61,553 nucleotides of DNA. It comes from Alphaproteobacteria bacterium (GTDB lineage Bacteria; Pseudomonadota; Alphaproteobacteria; Thalassobaculales; Thalassobaculaceae). Where the stretch lies: assembly GCA_022822665.1 (NCBI GenBank), contig JAJEAR010000015.1:1-61553 (forward strand). Direction: 5' to 3'. The notes under the pieces are model-generated. The model searched no databases and was not told the origin of the DNA. It was given only the letters and a program-made list of their open reading frames with translations. Shown here piece after piece: positions 1-10,139 of this stretch (position 1 is its first letter; each line of letters begins with the position of its first letter). Both the position numbers and the translations under genes were made by a program.

Positions 1-479
1 CCGGAGCTCGGCAGCCTGCCGGTCATCTTCATCTCGGCCTACGGGCGCGACGGGATCATCGCGCGGGCGCTGGAGACGGGCGCGGCCGACTACATCGTCA
101 AGCCGTTCTCGCCGACCGAGCTGGTGGCCCGCATCCGGGCCGCGCTGCGCCGGGAGGCCGATCCCGAGCCATACCGGCTGGGCGAACTCGAGATCCACTA
201 CGCGGAGCGCCGGGTGCGCGTGGCGGGGCGCGAGGTGACGCTGACCGCGACCGAGTTCGAGCTGCTGGGGTGCTCTCGCGCGGCGCGGGGCGGGTGTCGA
301 CCACCGAAGACCTGCTGCGCCTGGTCTGGGCCGGACGGCACGAGGGCGATGTGGATCTGGTGCGCACCTACGTCAAGAAGCTCCGGCGCAAGCTCGGCGA
401 CGACGCGGCAAGGCCCGCCTGCATCGTCAACATGCGCGGCGTCGGATACCGCATGGCCCGGCCGGACGATGCGTCATGA
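1..479 (+). pseudogene. OmpR/PhoB-type response regulator, 5' partial, frameshifted
   Basis: This is the C-terminal part of a two-component response regulator. It enters the window inside the receiver domain ([15 protein letters not shown], then the conserved lysine in DYIVKPFSP). It continues into a winged-helix DNA-binding domain (TATEFELL, then [18 protein letters not shown] and the terminal GVGYRM). The two halves are in different frames. One base is missing in the G run at 267-270, between FELL and [15 protein letters not shown]. The stop is at 477-479. Because the protein reads perfectly on both sides, the break is either a sequencing or assembly error or a very recent mutation. The partner kinase is not in view. 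It would bind promoter DNA when phosphorylated; no target can be inferred. Confidence 0.8.
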
Positions 480-606
480 GCCGGACGGGCGCGCGCGCCC
501 GGGATCGCCGTCAGCCTCCTTCGACCGGATGAACGCGCAACCGCCGGCGGCGCGCGAGGAGCAACCGAAGGATCCGAGGGCGGTCCGGTGCCGCGGCACG
601 ACGGCC

Positions 607-1072
607 TCAGCCGAGCACGTTGCAGCCCCCGGTCGAGGGATGCAGGCAGCGCGCGGTGACCGCGGCGGCGATGCCGACCGCCATCAGGCTCGTGCCCATG
701 AACACCGGATGGCGCGTGATCCGGTGCAACACCGCCGGGTCTTCGAGGGTCTGTCCCGCGAACGGCGCCGGGCCCCGGCTCAGCAGGCCCGCCACCAGCA
801 TCACCACCCCGGCCGCGTTTGCGAGCACCAGGAGAAGCACGACGGTATCCGGGTCCGGCAGGGCCCACAGCTGAGGCCCAGGGTGAAGGTGTGTGTAAGG
901 AGAAGAGGAAGAGCGGCACGAAAAACGCCAGCGAAACCACAGAATACGCCACCAGGAACCGTCTCGCGCCGAGCCGCGCGGCCAGCCGGGCGCGGATCCC
1001 CCGGCTCGACAGCAGCAGGTGGCTCGATGCGAACAGCAGCACGAGCGCGACGATGACGGCGGTTTCCTTCAT
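607..1072 (-). pseudogene. NnrU-like integral membrane protein, frameshifted
   Basis: The start is ATG at 1072. The N-terminal half ([36 protein letters not shown]) gives two hydrophobic helices. The reading then has to shift at the GTGTGTGT run (889-896) to continue as [36 protein letters not shown] and [16 protein letters not shown]. The last piece contains the RHPxxxG-type motif of NnrU/isoprenylcysteine-methyltransferase-like membrane proteins. After repair it would have about 154 residues, shorter than the usual NnrU length of roughly 190-230, so the C terminus may also be damaged. NnrU proteins are linked to denitrification loci in some bacteria, but nothing here supports that role. The family call is by motif only. 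Confidence 0.55.
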
Positions 1073-1405
1073 TCGGTTCGCCCCTGTTCGCGGGTTCAGG
1101 CTCGAAGCCATCGCGGCGCGTCGCGCGAACTGGATGCTGGTGGCGGCCGTGATCAATGCGGGCCGGGGCCCGGGGCGCCGGCAGCGGGGGTGCGCCGGGA
1201 CCGCGGCCCCCCATGCGCGGGTTTCGTGCGGTTCGCTGGCGGCGCCGGTGAAGGGCGCGCGACGCCGGCCGGCAGGCTGTTCGGGGACCTGCACGGCCCG
1301 GTCGGGACCAGGTTTCCCGAACCAGGCTTCTGCTCCGGTACCGGGCGAGGGTGTCGCGGCGGCGGTGTGATAGGATGCGTGGTGTTGCTCCCGGAGGCTG
1401 CCCAG
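1073..1405. other. intergenic stretch without a recognisable gene
   Basis: This is 333 bases of GC-rich DNA between the divergent NnrU-like gene and the DUF2066 gene. No open frame here gives a recognisable protein. It must hold promoters for both directions, but I see no convincing -35/-10 pair. A purine-rich GGAGG at 1393-1397 is the ribosome binding site for the next gene. Confidence 0.5.
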
Positions 1406-2566
1406 ATGAAATCGTTCCGTCCCGCGCGCCCATGTGGTCCCGGCATGCTGGCGGTGCTCGTCGTGCTGGCCCTTGCCATGGCCACCGTGGCGGTGCGGGC
1501 GGAGGACGACGTGTTCATCATCGCACCCGTCGAGGTGGACGTGACGGCGTCATCGTCGCTGGTCGCACGCGAACAGGCGCTCGAGCGCGGCGAGACCCTG
1601 GCGTGGAGGCGCCTCGTTGAACGCATGGTGCTGGCGGAACAGTCCGCGGGGCTGACCGGGCTCGGCCAGGAGGAGGTGCGCGCGCTCATCCATGACTACG
1701 AGATCCTGAAGGAGCGGACCTCGGAGGTCCGGTACATTGCGGAACTGTCGTTCGGTTTCCGGCCGGATGCGGTCCGCAACCTGATGAACGACATGGGGAT
1801 TTCCTTCGCCGAGACGCGAAGCCGTCCGGTACTGGTGATCCCGGTGCTGAGCGACGGTGTGCACGAAATGCTGTGGGAAGACCCCAATCCCTGGCGCGAG
1901 GCGTGGCAGGACTTCGAACCGCCCGACGGACTGCTGCCGATCGTCGTGCCCTGGGGCGACCTGCAGGACATGCGCGACCTCCCGGTGAGTGCTGCGGTCG
2001 GCCGCGACTGGGCGCCCCTGCAGCTGATTGCCGAGCGCTACGGCGCCGGTGACGCCGTCATCGCCCTGGCCCGTGCGGTTCCCGACGGGGAGACGACCGG
2101 GCTCGAGGTGTCGCTGGTTCGCCACGGACCGGGATCCGGACCCGAGGCCCGCGCCGACCCGGTCTCGGTCGGGAGCGGGGACGCGTTCCAGGCGGCGGTC
2201 GAGCAGGTGGTCGCGGCCCTGGAGGATGACTGGAAACGCGCCAACCTTGTCAGCCGGGATGCCAGGACCAGCGTCGCGGTACTGATACCGATCGAGGACT
2301 CCTTTCGCCGCTGGCTCGCGATTCGCCGTCAGATCGAGTCGATCGGAATCGTTCGCGACGTGATCGTGCGCCGCCTGTCGCGCCAGGCGGCGGTCGTCGA
2401 CATCGTCATGATCGGTGATGTCGACCAGCTGCGCACGGCGCTGCGCCAGCGGGACCTCGAACTCCACCAGGGCCGGGAGGAGCCGGTGCTCACCGAGCGC
2501 TCGCGGCAGGTGCCCGAGCGCTACCGTCCACCAGCGGCGGGCAGCCCGGCCGCGCCGCGCAGCTGA
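1406..2566 (+). CDS. DUF2066 domain protein, secreted/periplasmic
   Basis: The protein has 386 residues. The ATG at 1406 follows GGAGG by eight bases. The N terminus is a signal peptide (basic PARPCGPG, then LAVLVVLALAMATVAVRA), so the mature protein is exported. The body matches the DUF2066 type: ALERGETLAWRRLVERMV near residue 60, ELSFGFRPDAVRNLM near 115, and RPVLVIPVLSDG near 140. Its biochemical role is unknown. In alphaproteobacteria this gene commonly sits just before the AI-2E-type permease and hdaA, as it does here (2 bases to the permease ATG). That suggests one transcript with the replication-control genes downstream. Confidence 0.8.
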   Translation: MKSFRPARPCGPGMLAVLVVLALAMATVAVRAEDDVFIIAPVEVDVTASSSLVAREQALERGETLAWRRLVERMVLAEQSAGLTGLGQEEVRALIHDYEILKERTSEVRYIAELSFGFRPDAVRNLMNDMGISFAETRSRPVLVIPVLSDGVHEMLWEDPNPWREAWQDFEPPDGLLPIVVPWGDLQDMRDLPVSAAVGRDWAPLQLIAERYGAGDAVIALARAVPDGETTGLEVSLVRHGPGSGPEARADPVSVGSGDAFQAAVEQVVAALEDDWKRANLVSRDARTSVAVLIPIEDSFRRWLAIRRQIESIGIVRDVIVRRLSRQAAVVDIVMIGDVDQLRTALRQRDLELHQGREEPVLTERSRQVPERYRPPAAGSPAAPRS

Positions 2567-2568
2567 CG

Positions 2569-3660
2569 ATGACGAGACGCGAACGCGGACTGTTCTGGCT
2601 GCTGCTGCTCGGTGCGACCGGGCTGTTCCTGGTCGTGCTTGCCGACGTCCTGCTGCCGTTCGTCGCCGGACTGGCGATCGCCTACCTGCTCGACCCGATC
2701 GTGGACCGGCTCGAACGGGCGGGCTGCGGCCGGACCATTGGCGCCACCCTGGTGCTGTGCGGCTTCTTGGTCGCGGTGTGCGGGTTCCTGCTGTTGCTGG
2801 TCCCGGTGGTCAACGCGCAGCTGCTGCGGCTCGCGGAACTGCTGCCCGCGGTGGTCGCCCGGATCGAACCGCTGGTGCGTTCCGTACTCGAGAACGTACA
2901 TGCCGGAGCGCGTGACGGGTCGCTCGAGTCCCTGCCGTCGCTCGCCGGCGGGGTCCTGCCCTGGATCACCCGCACCGTCGGACGACTGCTGTCCGGCGGG
3001 GTTGCGATTACCAACCTGCTGTCGCTGATCCTGATCACGCCGATCGTTGCCTTCTACCTGCTGCGCGACTGGGACCGCCTGGTGCGGACCATAAGCGGCT
3101 GGCTGCCACAGGCGCAGGGTCCGGTGATACGGGAACAGGCGGGGCTCATCGACACGACGCTGGCATCCTTCGTGCGTGGTCAGGGCAGCGTCTGCCTGGT
3201 GCTGATGGTCTACTACGGCACCGCGCTCAGCCTGGCCGGCCTGGACTTCGGAATCGTCGTGGGCATCTTCGTGGGCGGGATTTCCTTCATCCCGTTCGTG
3301 GGGGCCATCCTCGGAGGCGTGCTCAGCATCAGCCTTGCCGCGATCCAGTTTCCGGAGTGGCAGCCGATCGTTGTCGTCGGAGTGATCTTCGTGATCGGCC
3401 AGGTGCTGGAAGGCAACGTCCTGACCCCGAAGCTGGTGGGGGATGCCGTCGGCCTGCACCCGGTCTGGGTCATATTCGCCCTGCTCGCCGGCGGAACCCT
3501 GTTCGGCTTCGTCGGTGTGCTGCTGTCATTGCCGGTGGCGGCCGTCATCGGAGTGATCGGGCGGTTCGCACTCGACCGGTACCTCGCAAGCCCGTTGCAC
3601 CTGCATGGCATACCGCCGCCCGATGACGCCGGTGAACCGCGCGATCGGGACCGGTCGTGA
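2569..3660 (+). CDS. AI-2E family transporter (PerM-like permease)
   Basis: A 363-residue polytopic membrane protein. There are hydrophobic segments near residues 8-45, 60-85, 140-165, 205-235, 235-260 and 285-335. A hydrophilic stretch (about 90-135) lies in the first half, and GGISFIPFVGAILGG and NVLTPKLVGDAVGLHP follow in the second half. These are hallmarks of the AI-2E/YdiK/PerM family. Members include a quorum-signal exporter and sodium/proton exchangers, so the cargo here is unknown. It starts 2 bases after the DUF2066 gene, and its stop overlaps the hdaA start (GTGA at 3657-3660), so translation is probably coupled. Confidence 0.88.
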   Translation: MTRRERGLFWLLLLGATGLFLVVLADVLLPFVAGLAIAYLLDPIVDRLERAGCGRTIGATLVLCGFLVAVCGFLLLLVPVVNAQLLRLAELLPAVVARIEPLVRSVLENVHAGARDGSLESLPSLAGGVLPWITRTVGRLLSGGVAITNLLSLILITPIVAFYLLRDWDRLVRTISGWLPQAQGPVIREQAGLIDTTLASFVRGQGSVCLVLMVYYGTALSLAGLDFGIVVGIFVGGISFIPFVGAILGGVLSISLAAIQFPEWQPIVVVGVIFVIGQVLEGNVLTPKLVGDAVGLHPVWVIFALLAGGTLFGFVGVLLSLPVAAVIGVIGRFALDRYLASPLHLHGIPPPDDAGEPRDRDRS

Positions 3661-4352
3661 CCGCGCCCGGGCAACTCACCCTCGATCTCGGTCACGCGCC
3701 GGGGTACCTGCGCGAGGAATTCGTGGTGTGCGCCTCGAACCGCGACGCGGTGGCCTGGGTCGATCGCTGGCCGGACTGGCCCGAGCAGATCACCGGCCTC
3801 AACATTGTCGGACCGGCGGGATGCGGCAAGACCCATCTCGGGATCGCCTGGCGGCGACGGGCCGGCGCCGCCTGCGTCGACCGGGCGGGACTCGTCCGTC
3901 GGCCGCCCCTGGAACTGCTCGACGATGCGCGCCACCTCCTGGTCGACGGGTTCGATGCCGACTGGCCCGGGTTGCCCCTGCTGCAGCTCTACAACATCGT
4001 GATGCAGCAGGGCGGCACGGTGCTGGTGCTGAGCCGGGTGCCGTGCGGCGGCATCGGGATCCTGCCCGCGGACCTGGCGTCCCGGCTGGCGACCCTTGCC
4101 GTGGTTGCCATCGGCCAGCCCGAGGACAGGTTGCTGCACGAGGTGATGGCGAAGATGTTCCGAGACCGCCAGTTGCAGGTCGAGGACGGCGCACTGGCCT
4201 ACCTCACCAGCAGGATGGACCGGACCTTCGAGGCAGCCGGGCAGCTGGTGGAGGAACTTGACAGGATATCGCTCACCGAACACCGGTCGGTGACGCTGCC
4301 ACTCGCCCGGCTGGTGCTGGGCAGGATAACCAAGGAAACGGAAGGACACTGA
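3657..4352 (+). CDS. hdaA: DnaA-homologous regulatory protein HdaA
   Basis: A 231-residue AAA+ protein similar to DnaA domain III but without the DNA-binding domain IV. The N terminus carries QLTLDL at residues 6-11, which fits the clamp-binding motif that Hda proteins use to dock on the DnaN sliding clamp. Walker A is GPAGCGKT at 52-59. The Walker B region (LLVDGFDADW) is weak. HdaA with the clamp stimulates ATP hydrolysis by DnaA and so blocks re-initiation of replication. The GTG start overlaps the permease stop. The downstream SDR begins 2 bases after the stop. Position and length are typical of alphaproteobacterial HdaA. Confidence 0.88.
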   Translation: MTAPGQLTLDLGHAPGYLREEFVVCASNRDAVAWVDRWPDWPEQITGLNIVGPAGCGKTHLGIAWRRRAGAACVDRAGLVRRPPLELLDDARHLLVDGFDADWPGLPLLQLYNIVMQQGGTVLVLSRVPCGGIGILPADLASRLATLAVVAIGQPEDRLLHEVMAKMFRDRQLQVEDGALAYLTSRMDRTFEAAGQLVEELDRISLTEHRSVTLPLARLVLGRITKETEGH

Positions 4353-4354
4353 CC

Positions 4355-5134
4355 ATGGACCTGGGCATTGCTGGAAGGAAGGCGCTTGTCTGCGCGGCGA
4401 GCAAGGGGCTGGGACGCGCCTGTGCCGATTCACTGGCCGAGGCCGGAGTGGAGGTGACGATCTGCGCCCGCACCAGGGCGGATGTGGAAGCGGCCGCAAG
4501 CGAAATCGGGGCCGCGCGCGGTATCCCGGTAACCGCGCTCGCCTGCGACATCACCACGCCGGAGGGGCGGGAAGCCGCCCTCGCGGCGGCGGGAGACATC
4601 GACATCCTGGTCAACAATGCCGGTGGTCCGCCGCCCGGCGACTTCCGCGACTGGAGCAGGCAGGACTGGATCGCGGCCCTTGACGCCAACATGATCACCG
4701 CCATCGAGCTGATCAGGTCAACCGTCGACGCGATGATGGAGCGGGGCTTCGGCAGGATCGTCAACATCACCTCGGGCTCGGTGAAGTCACCGATTTCGAT
4801 CCTTGGCCTGTCGAACGGCGCCCGGACCGGGCTGACCGGGTTCTGTGCCGGCATTGCCCGGGACACGGTCCGCCGCGGCGTGACCATCAACGGCCTTCTG
4901 CCCGGTCCGTTCGATACCGACCGGCTGCGCGGCAATCTCGTGGTCCGTGCGAAGGCCGCGGGCATGCGCTACGAGGAGATGTACGAGGCCGCATCGGCGG
5001 AGAACCCCGCAGGACGGTTCGGAACCGCCGAGGAATTCGGCAAGACCTGCGCCTTCCTGTGCAGCGTGCATGCCGGGTATATCAACGGGCAGAACCTGCT
5101 GATGGACGGTGGCGCCTTCCGCAGTTCGATCTGA
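4355..5134 (+). CDS. SDR-family oxidoreductase lacking the canonical Tyr/Lys pair
   Basis: A 259-residue Rossmann protein. The cofactor motif is ASKGLGRA near residues 14-21, followed by CDITTPEG and NNAGGPPP near 85. The usual YxxxK active site is replaced: after the serine region (NITSGSVKSPI) the sequence reads LGLSNGARTGLTGF, with no tyrosine or lysine in place. This variant is known from a subgroup of SDRs often annotated 3-oxoacyl-ACP reductase. It ends with the normal LLPGPFDTDR and MDGG motifs. The substrate is unknown. It is unusual between hdaA and ppk, but spacing (2 bases after hdaA, 36 before ppk) puts it on the same transcript. Confidence 0.87.
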   Translation: MDLGIAGRKALVCAASKGLGRACADSLAEAGVEVTICARTRADVEAAASEIGAARGIPVTALACDITTPEGREAALAAAGDIDILVNNAGGPPPGDFRDWSRQDWIAALDANMITAIELIRSTVDAMMERGFGRIVNITSGSVKSPISILGLSNGARTGLTGFCAGIARDTVRRGVTINGLLPGPFDTDRLRGNLVVRAKAAGMRYEEMYEAASAENPAGRFGTAEEFGKTCAFLCSVHAGYINGQNLLMDGGAFRSSI

Positions 5135-5170
5135 TCCGGACGGCGGGAGCAAAACGGGGAGGCTCCGACG

Positions 5171-7324
5171 ATGACCAGCGCGGAAGTCCTTGAGGAACCG
5201 GTGCCGGACCGGAACTCTCCGGACCGGTTCATCAATCGGGAGCTGTCGTGGCTCGCCTTCAACGACCGGGTGCTCGAGGAGGCCTGCAATCCGGAGAACC
5301 CGCTGCTCGAACGGCTCCGGTTCCTGTCGATCTCGAGTGCCAACCTCGACGAGTTCTACATGGTCCGGGTGGCCGGGCTGAAGGGAATGATCTCGGCCGG
5401 GGTCACCACCTCGAGTCCCGACGGACTGACTCCGTCGCGGCAGCTGCGGGCGATCTCGAAGGAGGCGGACCGGCTGATCGAGGGCCAGCAGGACTGCCTG
5501 CACGAGCTCTCCGCGGAACTGCGGGATGCCGGGTTCCACCTGGTCGACCACGATGATCTCGATGCGGCCGACCGGGCGTGGCTCGACGAGCATTTCCTGG
5601 CACAGGTCTTTCCGGTGCTCACGCCGCTTGCCATCGATCCGGCGCACCCGTTTCCGTTCTTCCCCAACCGCAGCGCCTGCCTGGTGCTGCGGTTGCGCCG
5701 GTCGTCGGACGGCCACCACATGGAGGCGCTGCTGCCGTTGCCCTGGCAGGTCGGGCGGTTCGTGCGCCTGCCCGGCAGGGATATCCGCTACATCACCATC
5801 GAGCAGGTGATCCTCCAGCACGCCGACACGGTCTTTCCGAATTTCGAGATCATGGAATACGGGATCTTCAGGGTCCTGCGCGACAGCGAGATGGAGATCG
5901 ACGAGGAGGCCGAGGACCTGGTGGTGTCGTTCCAGTCCGCACTGCGCCGCCGCCGCCGCGGAACCGTCATTCGCCTGTCCACCAATTCCTCGATGCCCGA
6001 CGACCTGCGCGCACTGGTGATGCGCGAGTTCGACACCTCCGGAGAAGAGGTGTTCGCGCTGCAGGAAATGGTCGGGCTCGCCGACCTGTCGCAGCTGATC
6101 ACCGACGAGCGACCGGACCTGCTCTGGCCACCGTTCAACGCCCGCTTCCCGGAGCGGATCCGGGACTTCGGCGGTGACTGTTTCGCCGCCATCGGGGCGA
6201 AGGACATCATCATCCACCATCCCTACGAGAGTTTCGATGCGGTGGTGCAGTTCGTGCGCCAGGCGGCAACCGATCCGGCGGTGGTCGCGATCAAGCAGAC
6301 GCTGTACCGGACGATCCATGACTCGCCGATCGTCAAGGCGCTGATCGAGGCGGCGGAATCGGGCAAGTCTGTCACCGCCATGATCGAGCTCAAGGCGCGG
6401 TTCGACGAGGAGGTCAACATCCGGCTTGCCCGGGATCTCGAACGGGCCGGGGTGCAGGTGGTGTTCGGGTTCCTGGACCTGAAGACCCATGCCAAGATGT
6501 CGCTGGTGGTGCGGCGGGAAGGCGGCGGTCTGCGCAGCTACGCGCATTTCGGCACCGGCAACTACCACCCGATCACGGCGAAGGTGTACACCGACCTGTC
6601 ATTCTTCACCTGCGAGGAAGTGATCTGCCTCGATGCCGCGCGCGCCTTCAACTACATGACCGGCTACGTGACTCCGCTGGCGATGGACAAGATCGCACTG
6701 TCACCGATGTCGCTGCGCAGCCGTATCATCGAGCTGGTCCGCGCCGAAATGGCCTACGCCGAAGAGGGCCGGCCCGCGGCGATCTGGGCCAAGATGAACT
6801 CGCTGGTCGATCCCGACCTCATCGACCAGCTGTACGAGGCGTCCTGTGCCGGCGTCGAGATCACCCTCGTCGTGCGCGGCATCTGCTGCCTGCGTCCGGG
6901 CGTGCCCGGCCTGTCGGAGAACATCCGGGTGCGCAGCATTGTCGGCCGGTTCCTCGAGCACTCGCGCATCGTGTGTTTCGGCAACGGCCACGGGTTGCCG
7001 TCCGAACACTCGCTGGTCTTCATCTCGTCGGCTGACTGGATGCCGCGCAACCTCGACCGCCGGGTCGAGCATTTCGTTCCGATTGAAAACGAGACGGTCC
7101 ACCGGCAGGTCCAGACGGAAATCATGGGGGCGAACCTGAAGGACCGAAAGAACAGCTGGGAACTGGAAGCCTCCGGCCGGTACATCCGGGTGAAGGCGCA
7201 GGACGACGATTTCTCGGCCCACACCTACTTCATGACCAACCCGAGCCTGTCGGGCCGCGGCAGTGCGCTTCGCAGGCAGTCTCCGGCTCCGGCCAGTGCG
7301 AAGCGCGTCCGGCAGGAGGCCTGA
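5171..7324 (+). CDS. ppk1: polyphosphate kinase 1
   Basis: A 717-residue cytoplasmic PPK1 that makes inorganic polyphosphate reversibly from ATP. The order of domains is complete: N-terminal [20 protein letters not shown] and [12 protein letters not shown] (residues 18-75), the middle domain HPFPFFPN and RFPERIRDF, then two phospholipase-D-like domains. The second contains the phosphorylated histidine in [12 protein letters not shown] (His near 440) and the HFGTGNYHP motif. The ATG at 5171 is preceded by GGGGAGG. The next gene, ppx, follows after 2 bases, so synthesis and breakdown of polyphosphate are encoded together. No truncation or odd residue is seen. Confidence 0.97.
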   Translation: MTSAEVLEEPVPDRNSPDRFINRELSWLAFNDRVLEEACNPENPLLERLRFLSISSANLDEFYMVRVAGLKGMISAGVTTSSPDGLTPSRQLRAISKEADRLIEGQQDCLHELSAELRDAGFHLVDHDDLDAADRAWLDEHFLAQVFPVLTPLAIDPAHPFPFFPNRSACLVLRLRRSSDGHHMEALLPLPWQVGRFVRLPGRDIRYITIEQVILQHADTVFPNFEIMEYGIFRVLRDSEMEIDEEAEDLVVSFQSALRRRRRGTVIRLSTNSSMPDDLRALVMREFDTSGEEVFALQEMVGLADLSQLITDERPDLLWPPFNARFPERIRDFGGDCFAAIGAKDIIIHHPYESFDAVVQFVRQAATDPAVVAIKQTLYRTIHDSPIVKALIEAAESGKSVTAMIELKARFDEEVNIRLARDLERAGVQVVFGFLDLKTHAKMSLVVRREGGGLRSYAHFGTGNYHPITAKVYTDLSFFTCEEVICLDAARAFNYMTGYVTPLAMDKIALSPMSLRSRIIELVRAEMAYAEEGRPAAIWAKMNSLVDPDLIDQLYEASCAGVEITLVVRGICCLRPGVPGLSENIRVRSIVGRFLEHSRIVCFGNGHGLPSEHSLVFISSADWMPRNLDRRVEHFVPIENETVHRQVQTEIMGANLKDRKNSWELEASGRYIRVKAQDDDFSAHTYFMTNPSLSGRGSALRRQSPAPASAKRVRQEA

Positions 7325-7326
7325 GA

Positions 7327-8844
7327 GTGGCGTACTCCGCGTCGGCGTGGGAAGACGGCAACGGCCACCGGGTCGGCGTGCTGGACATCGGATCGAACTC
7401 GGTGCGCCTGGTCGTGTTTACCGGCGATCGGCGCATGCCGTTTCCGGTGTTCAACGAAAAGGCGCTGTGTGGCCTGGGCGCCGACATGCGCCGGACCGGC
7501 AGGCTCTCGGAAACCGGACGTGCGGCCGCTGTCGACATCATCGCCCGGTTCCTGGAAATGGCGCGCGAGATGCGGCTGGCACGGCTTGACGTCATCGCCA
7601 CCGCGGCGGTCCGCGACACCGAGAACGGACCGGCGTTTGCCGAGGACCTCGAGGGCCGCTTCGGGATCCGGGTGCGCTTGCTGTCCGGCGCCGAGGAGGC
7701 ACGCCTGTCCGCCTGCGGCGTCATCAGTGCCTTTCCTGGCTGCGACGGGGTGGTCGGCGATCTGGGTGGCGGCAGCCTCGAGCTGATCGACGTTCCGGAC
7801 GGGTCGCCACGGTCGGTCGCGACCATGCCGCTGGGGGCGCTGAGCCTGGGCGCACTGACGCCGGGGAACCGGAAACAGGTGCAAGGGCGAATCGACCGTC
7901 ACATCGAGCGCCTTCCCTGGCTTGACCACCTTGCCGGGCGGCAGTTCTTCGCTGTCGGCGGCGGCTGGCGCAGCCTCGCGCGCCTGCACATGGTCAGGCG
8001 CCGCTATCCGCTCGAGATCATTCACGGCTACAGGATCGAACCCGACCGTGCGCTGAGGTTTCTCGAACGTGTCGCCGACGACAGGAGGCTCGCCGCGCAA
8101 CCGGGCGTCTCGCGGCGCCGGGTCGACACGATCCCGGCCGCAGCCCTGGTCCTGCATCGCCTGGTCTCGCTCGGCCGGGTCGGCGGACTGGTGTTCTCGG
8201 CCTTCGGCCTGCGCGAGGGGTGCCTGTACGACAGGCTGTCGCCGGAGGACCGGCAGCGGGATCCGCTGCTCTCGGGCTTTTCCGACATCGTCCGCCCGTT
8301 CAGCAGGTTTCCACTGGAAGAGGGAGTGCTCGAGCGCTGGGTGACCGGCTTCCTGCCGACCCCTGTCCCGGAGCGGCTCGTGCACGCCATCTGCCTGCTC
8401 GGCGACGCAGCCTGGGCCGAACATCCCAGTTACCGTGGCGAGCACGCCTTCCTCAAGGTCCTGCGGTTGCCCCTGGTCGGCCTTGAGCACGGGGAACGGG
8501 TGTTTGTCGCTCTCGCGGTGCTGGCGCGCTACAACGGTCACATCGATCATCCGCGTGCCAGGACCGTGGCACGGCTGATCACACGGGAGCAGCGGGAACT
8601 CGCAAACCTGATCGGCTGCGTCCTGCGGTTCGGATTCAGCTATTCGGGTGGCGTTGCGCGGCTGCTCAGTGAGCTCGAGGTGATCCCGCAGGCCGACCGG
8701 ATTGTCGTTCGCTATCCGGGTGAACGCGCGGTCGTGCTCGGTGAGACCGTCGCCCGGCGGGTCTCGCAGCTATCCGCCGTGCTCGGCAGGCCGGTCATCA
8801 TGGAGCCGCGGGCGCGGATCGACGCCCGGGAAGTCACGGCCTGA
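7327..8844 (+). CDS. ppx: exopolyphosphatase (Ppx/GppA family)
   Basis: A 505-residue member of the sugar kinase/actin-like Ppx/GppA fold, which releases phosphate from polyphosphate ends or hydrolyses pppGpp. VLDIGSNSVRLVVF near residue 18 is the first phosphate loop. TAAVRDTENGP and SGAEEARLS near 123 follow, then DLGGGSLELIDV near 145 is the second loop. The C-terminal half is the HD-like helical region seen in long Ppx proteins (RHPSYRGEHA-like HPSYRGEHAF). The GTG start is 2 bases after ppk1. The stop overlaps the convergent rnd gene by 11 bases, which leaves no room for a separate terminator between them. Confidence 0.95.
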   Translation: MAYSASAWEDGNGHRVGVLDIGSNSVRLVVFTGDRRMPFPVFNEKALCGLGADMRRTGRLSETGRAAAVDIIARFLEMAREMRLARLDVIATAAVRDTENGPAFAEDLEGRFGIRVRLLSGAEEARLSACGVISAFPGCDGVVGDLGGGSLELIDVPDGSPRSVATMPLGALSLGALTPGNRKQVQGRIDRHIERLPWLDHLAGRQFFAVGGGWRSLARLHMVRRRYPLEIIHGYRIEPDRALRFLERVADDRRLAAQPGVSRRRVDTIPAAALVLHRLVSLGRVGGLVFSAFGLREGCLYDRLSPEDRQRDPLLSGFSDIVRPFSRFPLEEGVLERWVTGFLPTPVPERLVHAICLLGDAAWAEHPSYRGEHAFLKVLRLPLVGLEHGERVFVALAVLARYNGHIDHPRARTVARLITREQRELANLIGCVLRFGFSYSGGVARLLSELEVIPQADRIVVRYPGERAVVLGETVARRVSQLSAVLGRPVIMEPRARIDAREVTA

Positions 8845-9982
8845 CCAGCTCCACCCGGTCGCCGCGGGCACGCAGTGCCAGCTCGCCGTTGCGCACGGCG
8901 AGTGCGTCGTCGCCGAAGATCCGTGCGCGCCACCCCCTGAGCGCCGGCGTGTCGGCCGCGCCATCGTGTTCGGCGATGGCGTCGAGATCGGCAGAAGTTG
9001 CGATCAGCCGCGCCGCCACCGAATGTTGCTCCGACTTCAGCTTCAGCAGGACCCGGAGCAGGTCGACGATCGCCGTGCGGGAGGACGTGGCGGGAGGAGC
9101 GGGCAGCTGTGGACAGGCGTGGTCCGGCAGTGCACGTGCACGGGCGACCGCATCCAGCAGGTCGCGTCCGTTGCGTCCCGACGCAACACGTTCGGATACG
9201 TTGCGCACGCCGGCGAGCTGTTCGACCGTCCGGGGTGCGCGGGTGGCAATCGCCAGCAGGATGTCGTCACGCATGATCCAGGCCCGCGGCCGGTCCCGTC
9301 GCCGCGCCTCGATTTCACGCCAGGCCGCCAGTTCCCGCACCAGTGCCAGGAACCGGGGCGACCTGTTCCTGACCTTGATCCGTCGCCAGTACTCCCGGGG
9401 GTCGATGGCGTAGGCCCCGGGATCGGTGACACCGGCGAGTTCCTCTTCGAGCCAGTCGGCACGTCCGCTGGTCCGCAACCGCTCCTGCAGGATTTCGTAG
9501 ACCTGGCGCAGGCCGGTCACGTCGGAAAGCGCGTAGGCGAGCTGGGCATCCGACAGGGGCCTTCGGGCCCAGTCGGTGTAGCGGGAGCCCTTGTCGATGC
9601 GCATGTCCGTCAGGTTGTGCACCAGCGCGTCGTAGCTCACCGACTCTCCGAAGCCGCAGACCATGGCCGCGACCTGGGTATCGAACACCGGGGCGGGAAC
9701 CGCAGCGGTCCGGTCGTGGAAGATCTCGAGATCCTGACGACAGGCGTGCAGGACCTTGATCACGCCCGGGTTGTTCATGAGGTCGAACACCGGCGCGATA
9801 TCGATATCCGGCGCCAGCGCGTCGATCGCCACCGCGTCGCGTGCGCCTGCCAGCTGGATCAGGCAGAGCCGGGAATAGTAGGTCCGTTCGCGCATGAACT
9901 CGGTATCCACGCACACGTACGGCTCTTCAGCCAGCCGACGGCAGAGTTCCGCGACTGCCCGCGAATCGGTTACAAGTGCCAT
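8834..9982 (-). CDS. rnd: ribonuclease D
   Basis: A 3'-5' exoribonuclease of the DEDD group that acts in tRNA maturation. From the ATG at 9982 it has 382 residues. The exonuclease motifs are CVDTEFMRERTYY (Asp/Glu near 26-28), HACRQDLEIF near 80 and the YALSDVTGLRQVY motif near 150. An HRDC domain follows (WIMRDDILLAIATRAPRTVEQL). An in-frame ATG at 9997 would add MYSSD; neither has a good ribosome site. I prefer 9982 because family members start with a MxLITD-like sequence. It lies convergent to ppx, the common alphaproteobacterial order. Confidence 0.95.
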   Translation of the reverse strand: MALVTDSRAVAELCRRLAEEPYVCVDTEFMRERTYYSRLCLIQLAGARDAVAIDALAPDIDIAPVFDLMNNPGVIKVLHACRQDLEIFHDRTAAVPAPVFDTQVAAMVCGFGESVSYDALVHNLTDMRIDKGSRYTDWARRPLSDAQLAYALSDVTGLRQVYEILQERLRTSGRADWLEEELAGVTDPGAYAIDPREYWRRIKVRNRSPRFLALVRELAAWREIEARRRDRPRAWIMRDDILLAIATRAPRTVEQLAGVRNVSERVASGRNGRDLLDAVARARALPDHACPQLPAPPATSSRTAIVDLLRVLLKLKSEQHSVAARLIATSADLDAIAEHDGAADTPALRGWRARIFGDDALAVRNGELALRARGDRVELVRP

Positions 9983-10139
9983 GTCCGAGCTATACATCGG
10001 AGGTCCGCGACCCTCAAGAGTGTCGCCGGTTCAACATGTTCTTGCAGTGATCTCAGTTATCGGATAAACTCTTCCAGCCAAGCTGTTGAATGGGTAGATG
10101 CAGGAGTCGGCGTCACCGGGACAGGAGGGAGTGGCGGTC

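Noticed and set aside
4355..5134. FabG, 3-oxoacyl-ACP reductase
   Set aside because: The catalytic Tyr and Lys are missing, and no fatty-acid genes are near.
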